This document shows positions 1-12,000 of a stretch of DNA of 64,000 nucleotides, piece after piece. Positions within the stretch are counted from its first letter, which is position 1. Each line of letters begins with the position of its first letter. Source of the DNA: Candidatus Poseidoniaceae archaeon (GTDB lineage Archaea > Thermoplasmatota > Poseidoniia > Poseidoniales > Poseidoniaceae); NCBI GenBank assembly GCA_938075675.1, contig CALJHE010000006.1, forward strand, positions 124,001 through 188,000. Reading direction: 5' to 3'. Position numbers and translations under genes: made by a program. The notes beneath the pieces were generated by a model. That model was not told the DNA's origin. It did not search any database and saw nothing but the letters and a program-made list of their open reading frames with translations.

Positions 1-3000
1 AACCCATCGGTCGACCCAATCGTCATGGGAATGAATCCAATGTTGATTACTCTCGATGAAACAATGACGACTCCTGAAATCTACGATGCTGCTCCATCAA
101 CCGATGAAGTGCAAGTAGGTGGGAACATGGTTCGCTATCCTGTCGCAGAAGGGTTTTCTCTCGACTATACTGTTCAGAGCAACCAACTCAAGCAGAATTT
201 GATTGTCAATGAACGTCCAATTCTCAAGGAAACCGATGCTTGGTTTGGATTCTCGGAACTGGTGCAACTTCCTTCTGGATTCGCACTCTTCCTCGGAGAA
301 ACAATGCTTGGGGAAGAAATGACTCAAACACAAGAACCTCTTGACATTCGAAACACTGAAACTGGACAATTGCTCGCACAAATCCCAGTTCCAGTTGTTG
401 TAGAAGAAGGCAATGCAGCTGAGCCATATACGGCAACATACTTCATTCAAGTCATTGATTCGCAAATTATCATTTCCACTCTCGTTGAGTCGGACTGGAT
501 TATGTCTGATGACCGCGCATTCCCGCTGGCCATTGACCCAACCATTCAAGTCTCTAACGTAAACAGTGGTTACTGTTACAAGAACTACAACCGATGTTAC
601 ATGGCTCGTACGACCACATACCTACAAAAGGGACAATCTTCATGGTCGTCTTACAACGCCAACGTTAACTACTACCTGCCGTTCAATTCGTTTACATTTA
701 CGACCTCAAACCAACTGCCAAACCAGGCAGTCGTTGAGTCGATTTCACATTACCAGACATGGACGTACCAAACAGGTGCGACTACGGCAAACTCCGTTGC
801 TGCAACAGTTCTACAAGACTGTGGCTCTCCGACCTCCTCCGGTATGCCTTACGGCTGGACTATGCCTGCGGCACCTACAAACGGTTGTTCAAACACCCTT
901 GCATCCAGTGCTTACGCATCTACCAGTACAATGTACAACAACGGCAACTCACGAAAACTCATCGCTTCGATGTGGAACAGTGATTCCTTTGATACAGTGA
1001 CTCCAGCATACTACTCGTCAACTACTGCTGACGTTTGTACTACGAACGCTACATGTGCTACAAGCACTCAAGCAAGTTACATCACAGATGCGCAGAACGG
1101 TAGTTCAACCATTGCTATTGGATACAAAGTCCCAGGAAACACTGGTTATACTCGCGCATACCACTCCAATGGAGGAACCACGAACTCTTACCTAAGTATC
1201 ACCTACTCTGGTGGAGTTGACACTGATGCACCGTCTTCAGATTTCATTCCTTACCACAACGTCACCTCGTACATCGAAGGTTCACGAACCTTCTTCACCA
1301 CGCTGTCTGACCTGTCAAACATCGATACGACTGCAAACAACAAACCTACGCTCAATTACGCACTCAATAACGGTTCGTTCACGAGCGTGAGTGCAACAAG
1401 CATTGGAACATGTTCAACAACTGACGCGACCTGTCAGTTCCGAGCAACAACTCCGACGATATCTGCAGGCGACTACGTCGAATATTACTGGAAGTTCCAA
1501 GACCTAAACTCCAATCCGAACATTGGATTCGATCCGGCATTGAGCGGCGCACAAACGGTCCCAACACCGTACAACTTCACCGTCGAAGATGTCGAAGATG
1601 CAGGAGATGACAAAAAACTCACAGTGCTCATGACTGATGTTCACGCAGGCAGTTATTCGAGCCCATCAGCAAATCAACTCATCGATCGACAATTCACACA
1701 CTTTGACGGAAGCGATGAATTCTACTTTGAATTCGATGTTTCTACTTGTGGAACTGGGTCCAGTCAGTGTTTCTTCACTGGTTCAAACTGGGATGCTCCT
1801 AACTACTACTTCTACAACAACTGGATGGGTCAACACGCAACTGTTGCTGGTTCAGGGTCAAACGGAATGGGTTCATCTTCAACCCGCTCGAACACCTTTG
1901 AGCACATGACTAACGACGGCGGATATCTAACAATCTCTGCTGACAAAGGGCCAGGCATGAACTTGCTTTACCTCTATGATTCAGGTAAGAATGCCTTTGC
2001 CATGGTTGGTATCGGAAGCTCTCCTTCAATCGACAGCAAATTGTCAGGTGGAAGCCAAATGGATGCAAGTTATGCCTATGGTAACTCCCCTGCTTACAAG
2101 ATCACACTGGGTTCTGACTCAGCAATGACTGCAGCAGGTGAAGAAACATACGGTGGACAAATGGGCCTCTTCTCGTTTGGTAACGCAACTGGTGGAGCGG
2201 GAATTAACGCAAACCGACTGTGCGTAACTACAAACGGTTTCGTTCACTTCTTCCGAAGTCCATTCGCTAGCCGCGACCAATGTTCAGGTGCCTACTACTA
2301 CGGTGGTTCGTACTTCAGCGGCGGTACAACCGACGAACGAGCTCTCCCATCATATGTTTGGTCGGGATGGGTACACGCAATGGGATACTACGGTTCCCAG
2401 GCTGCAAGCGGTACGCAAACATACAAGATTGGCGGCGTTGCTCCAATTCCTGACACCTTTGCGCCAATCGCAGATCACTCCGCACTTTCGGACTCCCACA
2501 GCAAGGACCGAACCATATCGGTGGTTTTGTCTGATGGTGGAGACCCACCGACCGGTTTGAACGTCAGCACAACTGCTGGTGTTGGGCCAACTCTGTATTA
2601 CAGAATCACCAGTGCAGACGGCACCACCGGTTCATGGACCAGTAAACTTCTGACTCCACAAGGTAGTTCAACTCGAGCCCAATGTGTTCTGTCCGCATGT
2701 ACTTGGTCTGCAGATCTTGAAGACCTGGAACGCGAAGACTCAGTCGAATACTACCTTTACGCTGAGGACACATCTCAAGTGGCATCAACCGTTAACAGTT
2801 TGACAACCAGCACCGAAACATTCAGTGTTGGAGACCCAAACAAGATGTTCATTGTTGAATGGAGAGACATGCAATACACCAACAACAACTTCCGTTGTAC
2901 ATTCCAAGCCGTCTTCTACGACGTCACGAATGAGATTGAATACCACTACGACGATGCTTGTAAGAACTCTTACGACGCAGCCACTGTCGGATTCATGGAT

Positions 3001-6000
3001 CAAACACGATCACATGGACAGACAATTCGTCACAGAACGAGTACTTCGTACCTCAACGGAGCAAACCCTCACACCAACAACTACCGTATTACTACGGACA
3101 GTACAGACGGCGCTTGGGAATCCTTCGACAGAGGAATGAATCCAATGGTTAACGGTATTGAAACGGATATCATGGGTACCAGCGGAGGAACTCCATCTGG
3201 ATACTACTGTTCATCGAGTTACTACTTCCGAACTTACGGCTCTCAATGTGCTGATAACATTGCAATGCCAAATGGATTCAACTTCACCTACTTCGGAACC
3301 GATTACAACTACACGGACAGCAATGACCGCATTAACATCGAGCGACATGGAAACATGCATTTCGTTAGCAGCGGCTCAACAGCAAATGTCCGTGCTATGA
3401 CGACCTGGTACGGCAACATGCCTAAGTTACCATACTCGTCGAACGTTGCTGCACCTGCAGGATTGATTGCCCCGTATTGGTCGTACTATGGATCATACTA
3501 CTGCTACCAAAACACTGCAGTCGATTGTGGTGTTTACTACCGAACAATGCCATTCGAAGGCAAGGGTACTGATGTCACATCAGATATCACATCCGACACA
3601 ACGTGGGATGTTGAAGACAGTCCAGTTCGAATCAACCCGGCTGGTGACTATTTGACGATCTCTGCTGACCTCACCATCCAACCAGGTACAGTTATTCAAG
3701 TCGGCGCAGGTAAGGGAATTTCCTTTGACGGCGCTTGTGACAAGATGACAATCAACGGTAACAGCACCGACCACGTTCTCTTCGAAGGGCTTGGTGGCGC
3801 AGATTGGAAGGGTATGGCATTCACCGGAGCTTGTTCGACAAGTACCGATAACCGCCACGTCTTCTCCTATGTTGACTTCAAGAACACAACCGATGCTGCA
3901 ATCGCTGCAGGTTCTCGCCACGGCTCGAGCCCAATCAGCAATGCAAACGTAGGTAACTTCACAATGAACCACGTGACTTTCACGGATGTTGGTGCAGCTT
4001 TCGAACACGGTAGCGGCCAAGGAACAGTTGTGTCGATGACCGAATTCAGTGTCGACGGAACTGATGATTCATGTTTCGACTTCGCTGAAGACACTGTTGC
4101 AACTTTGACAGAAGGAACCATTGCGAACTGTAACAAAGACGGTGGTGCCAACAACGGCGCAATCGTTAACGTTGCGGGTTCAACAGGCGGTTCTCTCTTC
4201 TTGGAAAACACGACAATTACCAACGCATATGTGAACTTGATCAGTGTTGATCTGGACATGGTTACCATTTCCAACGTCACCGCTACGGCAACAAACGCCC
4301 AGTCCGGGTCTGCCCTCAATTCAGATGCAGGCGCTGGTGCAGAAGTTGAAATCTTCAACTTTGATGCAACAAACTATGCCTCTGTCTCTATCGATGCAAT
4401 GGGCTCAATCTTGATGACTGATGTCGATGTAGGAAGCGCTTCAATGAACTTCTTCCCTGGTGGTAGTACCACCTCCTCGACAACCGGTGCGTTCGGAGAC
4501 AATGCAGTCTTCGATACAGTTACCGCAGGCAACATGATCATGCGCAACTTGCAACCTGGAACCTTTGATGATATCAGTGTTGATGATTTGAAGATTGAAG
4601 GTGACACTACGAACTCCGACATGGTCTTCATCAACAACCTTGATGTTGCGCATTTCGAAGTGACTGGTTGCAGTGGCTGGAATGTAGGAATCAATTCCAT
4701 GACTGCAGAACGCGTTACCACAAACGGATGTTCCGCAGCAAAGAACTCGGTTCTCATTGCCGACTCGACTATTGCACACACCTCAGCACTTGATTCAGCC
4801 GTTTATGCACGATATTCTGATGTCACAATTGGTGAAACTACCATGACATCGACGACAGCAGGAACTGGAAGCATTTACCTCGCACAAGCAGACACGAACT
4901 CAAACATTCGTCTCATTGAAGTTACCCAAAACGGTGACGATTGCGCAAATGTAAACGGTGGAACTGGAGATTGTGACGTTGATGTCGCATCTTCATCCTC
5001 TGAGATTTGGTACGGTGGATTGTCAACAGTTCGAACATATCGAATTGCTCTTGTCAACAACGTGCCAACGAACATCTACAAGTCTGGACATACCGTAACT
5101 GCTGCAGTTACGGACAGTTCTGGTTCTGAACTCTTTGAAGTTGGAAGTCACATCACTGACACAGCCTCGTCCAACCTTGGAACTGCAAGTGTTTGGGTTA
5201 TCACCGGCGACGAATCTGGCGGAAACACCTACTCGGACCACAACATCCGTGCATTCGGACCTGCAGGTCAAAACGAAACAATGACTTCCGCTTCCTGGTA
5301 TCCAACAGCTGGATTTACCATTGGTAGTACGATTGACCTCTTGCTCGAACCTGCTCCTGTAGATTTCGATCAAGCAGGTATGGACTGTGCTTGGATGGAT
5401 GCCTATGTTGACCCATCGAACGGAGGACAATTGCCAACAAACGGTACAACTGCTAACGGAAACACAATCTTCGAATTTGACGGAACACCGATGACACTTT
5501 CGGCCGACCTAACGCTCGACGGTTGTGTCATGATTCTCAAGGGTTCATCGCTTAAGGTGAAGAGCACTGCAACCAGCAGTCCTGTTCTTACACTCACGAA
5601 CGGTGGCAAAGTAATCGTATCTGTTTCACCAGATACCGGTGCAGTCGGAGCTATTAGTGCAGTTTCACCTTCATATGGACTCAACTTGGACATTGTTGCA
5701 GGAACTCTAGAACTCGACGGCGGAATAGTACGTGATCTCGCTCAAGATTCAACCACAGACTCCGCATTGTACATCGGTGATGGGGCCACTCTCAAGATGA
5801 TGGATGGTGCATCGATTTTCGGCGCATCTGCAAACTCTGACGATATGGCTACTGTGAAAATCGACGGTGGAACAGTTAACATTGCTGATTCTTCAATCGT
5901 AAACACCGGTCAATCCGGAACAGCTCTTTGGGTTGAAGCATCTGGCGGATTCATCGACAATGTCGTTGTCAAGAACGCTGCTGTTGGTATTCAATCTTTC

Positions 6001-9000
6001 AACGGTGCTCCACAGGTTGACGGCTTCACATCAACAGACAACACCGTGGGTGTTGATATCTACGGTGGAATGTCCCTACCTACAATTTACCGAAGCACAT
6101 TGCTTAGCGGTGAAAGCACAGGATGGACGACCTACAAGATTGACTTGTCGACCTTCCTCGGTGAGGATTTCTTGCAAGTCGGTATGAACAGTATCTTTGG
6201 CGGTGGAAACGCTCACCCAAGATACAATTACGGTACCACAAAGTACTACATGATTACCGATCGATACAACATCGAATTGGAAGACGACAATGGAAACACG
6301 TGGAACATCACTGATGCAGATGACCTTGGTTACTACCCAATCAGCGCCGCTGATCCGAAGTCTGGTACGCCTGGTTACGCAACCTATGCGCCTGGTGCAG
6401 TCGGTGGTGTCCCAAGTTTGGATTGTAACACCAACGGATACGCTTACGGGCCAAATTATCCATCAAGCTCGATTGGTTATTACTACCAGATCTGGTCACA
6501 ATGGGCAGGTTCCACCCCTGGATATCCTGCTTACTATGAATCCAAGCCTCTTGAGTTCGGTTTCGACTGGGAAAACATCGAAGATGTCTCACCAACAGGT
6601 TACTACGCATACTACCCTTACCACTATTGGGGTGCTTACTACACTACTTACCACGCAATGTACAACCCAGTCTTCTATCCTCCTGAAGGAATGCAAGGAA
6701 GCTACAACATTTGTTACGACCGTGCTTACACTTACTACATGAGTCCTGGACAAGGTGCTCGAATGACCATGCCGACCATCGACATCTCTGCTTCTAACCT
6801 CAGCAAGGTTTCGTTGTACATGGACGTTCTTCACAACCGTGCAGACAACTACCAAGACCGTTTGGAAATCGTTGCCCGCTCGGGTGACAACGCAGCACTA
6901 CTTGGTGCCTACGCTCGTGAATCCGGTACTCCGCTCTTCAAGGATGGAACGATTACTGGTGCAGACACTGGAGTGTCCATTGGTGGCGCATTCGCTGCCG
7001 GACACATCCAAGATGTTACCGTTACAAACCCAACCGATTCAGGTATGGAAGTCTCAGGTCAAACTGCAGCTACAAGCGACGGATTAACCGTTACTGGTGG
7101 AGATTACGGTATTCTAGTTGGTAACTCAGCATCTGGTTCCATGGACTTCATGAACATTGATTTCGATGGAAATACCAATGCAGGTATCTACTACACGAAA
7201 GATCTCGCAGGTGATATGTCTGGAACCGTTGAAAACAGTGGAACTGCATTCAAGTACGGTGCAAACACTGCAAATGATGTCTCCTTCTCGGATGTCACCA
7301 TCTCGACCAACGCTGTTGGTGTTGAAGCAAGCGGTACTGGTGATTTCACCTTTACCAATGTGACAATGGGTAACACGAAGGATTTCTCAATAACCGGTCA
7401 ATCGAACATTGAGTTCATCGAAGGTACTGTGGATTCGACAACCGTCGATGTCACTGGCGTTGGTGAGTTCACTCGAAAGCGATCTATGGAAGTTGAGTTG
7501 CTCGCCGACACATTTGCTGTCTCCGGCGCAACGGTCACATTGATTGACGCTGATGGTGGTGCTGCTGGATCTGGAACTACGGACTCCAACGGTATCGCAG
7601 AAGGATTGAACTTCATCACTGCTGTCGTTGATAGCAATGGATTGACAATTCCTTCCCTCGCAGGATACGAAGTAATGAGTGTTGCAGAAATCGACTACTT
7701 CTACACAACCAGTACGAACAACAAGGCTGACTTCCGCTATGCCACCCAAGGCGTAACACTTACTGACGTTTCAGGGAACAGTGCAACGGTGCCACTTACC
7801 ACTCAGATTTCTGAGCGTGTATGCTGGTACTCAACCAGTTCTGCTTACACAACCGTGACTCCTTGTGCGGGTTCATTCTTTACGAGTGGAACACGTACCT
7901 ACGACGATGGTAACGGTGGAACGGTCAATGAATACGCATACTCGAATTCCTTGACGATCAACCAACAAGGCAACACCATCATGATGGACGTGCCATACAT
8001 CTACCTGAAGTCAAACACACCTTACAACTTCAACGGATCGACTATTCTATCCACTGGTGCATACGATTTCTATGACTCACAACGTTGGTACACAAATTAC
8101 CCATACGGTGGCGAAGTTTACATGAACGATGCTGCTCTATATGGTGTCACTGTCAACGATGACACCGGTGGCATGTACGGTATCGAACTTGGTTATTATG
8201 GTTCTCCTATTACCACATTCGTGGCAAACAATTCCATCTTCTCCAACATTGCGAAGATTGAGTCACAGAACGGATACACATGGGGTTCGAGCAACCAATA
8301 CATTTGGGAAATTGAAGAATTCTCTGTCACGAATTCAACAATTACTCACTTCAAGGGCTATACTGCACTTAACAATGCAATCCAGAACACGGACATGTGT
8401 ATGGTTCTATCCGGTGGCGAAGGTTCAGTCGTGAGTGATAACATATTCAACGACTGTGGCGTCGGTGTTGAACTCACACGTTCACCTTATTGGAATCGAC
8501 ACGGAACGAATGTAGGAGTAGACAATGTCACAATCTCGAACAACGTCTTCAATGACGGTGGAGAAATTGCTGATATCTGGCTCTACCGTGACGGTTCGAG
8601 CGAAAACGCATTGATTTCGGGTAACATAATGAACAACGGTGGTGCAGCAGTTGCAGCAATTGGGATTTACGACGGTGGACACACTGGTACAATGATTACT
8701 GGAAACACGATCAATTCAGTGACCGATGGAATTTACATTGATAATGCATTGGATTACCGTGTAACTGGCAACACCATCAACGGAGCTGGAGATTCTGCAT
8801 ATACTGCAATCAGTACCGTGGAAGGCTACGGTGATATTGACAACAATACCATCGTTGATTCAGATGGCGGTATTGTCGTCGACAGTCCGACATCTCCTCC
8901 TGCGCCAACAACTTCGTTGTGCAGTATCTCGAGTAATTCCTATCGTTACTCCGCATCATGTACTGCAACCCTCGGTGTCGGTAAGACGCTCGATATCAAC

Positions 9001-12000
9001 ATCAGAACAGACTCTTGGGGCTATGAAGCAGCTATTCAGATTACCAAGCCTGACGGAACAACCGATTCATTCGGCCGTGGAACAAGTTCGACCTTTGCGA
9101 GCAACACTGCGTATACGCCACTTGCAACATACACTGCTCCAGGCGTTTACCTTCTTGCTCTGACAGACTCGTACGGTGACGGTGGTACAGATGTATTCAT
9201 GGTCGAAGGCGGAATTGCTGCTGGATACACCGGACCAACTCTTGCTGACAACTCGATCAGCATATCTGCTGGACGCACAGCACCAAGCGCTGTTGGACTT
9301 GTACTGGAAGACTGTGATGGAGTGAGCATTAATACCGCTCGTAACACCATTACTTTGTCTGACATGGCAATGGACATCGACAACTGTGACGTTACTGATC
9401 AATCCTCGGTGCTTACCGGTAACGATGATTCCACAACTGTTGGAATTGATTCTGACGATGCTAGCGGAGACACACTTACCCTCAGCGGTACGACAATCTC
9501 TGGATACGCAACAGGTGTCGAGAAGACCAGCGGAGAACTCATCCTTACAGGTGATGCATCCATCTCTGGTGACGACTACGGTGTCTATGTTGATGACGCA
9601 ACTGTTGTAGCGATTAACGCTGCAGTAGATGGTGGAGCAACCGGTACCGGTCTCTATGTCGTTGACAGTGATGATGTATGGGTATACCCAATGAACGCTT
9701 CCGGATTGGTCGGAATGTACGTCGAAAACTCACCATTCCGTTGGGATGGAGGAACATCGACTGCTACGACAACCATCGAAGTCGTTGAATCACAAGGTAG
9801 TGTTGAAAACATGACTTGGACCACCTCCTCGACTCAGATTGATGCAGGAAGCAACGCCTACGTTACATCGATTGGTAACACAATTGATGAAAACAAGCTG
9901 ATTGTCGACTCATCTGCAACTATTGATGAAGCAAACTTGTTCTCGATGGATTCAACCCACTTGAACGCTGCTCCAACAAATGAAGTTGCAATGATGATTA
10001 AGTCTACTGACGGTACACGTGCATCCTATGTTTCGACAACCTTCCAACCAGAAATCATGAACGTTGATGGTTCAAACGATGACTGGGTTGGTGGAAACGC
10101 CCTCAACCCATCTGGCTATGCAATGCCAGGTCTCATGAGCGGTAATGGAACAAACGACATGCTTGTAACGTACATCGAAGGCGATGATCTCTACATTGGT
10201 CTAACCGGTGAAGATCTTGCAGCAAGCGATGTTCTCATCTACCTCAGCGTTGATGGCAGCGGAAGCAGCACAGGATACAACCTCGGCGGATCTCACGAAC
10301 TGCCATTCCAAGCAAACTACGTGCTTTGGGCAGACAGCGAGACATCCTATGACCTGTACAGCTACGGTTTCCTCGGATGGGGTGCAACCTCACTCAGCTC
10401 GGCTACCGTTGATATCGCATCCACATCTGGATTGACTGAAATTTCCATACCGTTCTCACGAATTGGTGGAACACCAAGTCAGATTGACATCGTCGCAATC
10501 GTTCAAGGTGAATCGACCGCTGATGTCAGCACAGTTCACCCAACTCAAACGATCGATGCTTTGAACACGCTTCAGGACTTCTCTGAATACATCACTGTGG
10601 AACTCAACCACGATGATTTGTTGACTGGAGAGATTAATGATGAAGTGCTTGTTTACCGCTCATTCAAGGGTACAACCACTCCGAGTGTTGCTAAGAACTA
10701 CGATGTTCTCATCAAGACCGAAGCAGATTGTGAATACGATTGGGAAACTGCAACAGACTTGTCTCTTGCTACCAATGTCGCAATCACACTCGACATGGCT
10801 CGTGCTTGTCCTGAGATTCAATCGACTCTACAAGACATCACAGTTGCGGAAGATTCTGGCGCTTACACATTCAGCCTGACCAACATGGCAGACGACGTGC
10901 AAGACCTCGAAGCTGACCTCACATGGACCTCAGCAGCTGGCAACCTTGTCGCATACGACAATGTGCTTGTTGATTGGAACCAAAATGGACAAACTGTGAC
11001 CATTACTCCGCTCGATGACCAATTCGGTACTCTCGATTACGAGTTTGAAGTCACTGACAGCAATGGTTTGACAGACAAGAAGAACATCTCCTTCATTGTC
11101 ACCAACGTGAACGATGCCCCGGTAATCTGCAACGTTGAAGACGCAGGATGTATGCCTATCTTCTCCTCTGATGATAACTTCGACAACATCCTTGCAGAAG
11201 GATTTGGAACACATACCAAGGATCTCGGAGACGTTTCAAACGCTTCCAAGTCCTACATCCGTGACATGGCAAACGAACAATCACCTGTTCGCCAAGTCTA
11301 CGATTGGGATGCATCTGTTGACTCGACTTGTATCGCGTTCAGTGTTGAAGTGAACACACTCAACTCGCTTATCATTACCGAGAACACTTCCAACGAAAAG
11401 GGCGGTTCATGCACAGTTACGCTTGAACTCTCTGATGACGGCAACGAAAACACCGATGCTATACCGTACACAGTCGACTTCTCAGTCGCTCCAGTGAACG
11501 ACGCACCTGTGATTACCTTGCAAGATGTTGACGGACAGAACTTGTTGGTCAGTGATGCTGGAAGCCGTGCAAACGGTGAAGGTGAATTCATCACCATGAC
11601 GGAAGACGACACCAATGTTGACAACCTCACTTGGGATCTTCTACCATTGATGAACGATATCGACCACGATGTTCCTGCAGACCTTACTTGGACTGTTGAG
11701 CCAACTGCACAGTGTGCATACACCAACTACTTCACAACGGCAATCGTCGGAACTGATTTGGTCTTCACACTGATTCCAGACGCAACCACAAACGGTTACG
11801 ATTGGGAAGTTGATTACATGAACGACAACGGTATCCACCAACTACGACCTGCTGGCCAAACTTTCTGTGCCATCAACTTGGTTCTCAAGGATACTGCTAC
11901 CGCACCATCACACACGCCTAACTACGACACGACTGTCCTCAACTCAGCATTCACTGAGCAACTGGCACCGTACGCTCAAGGCCAAGATGATGTTGTGATG

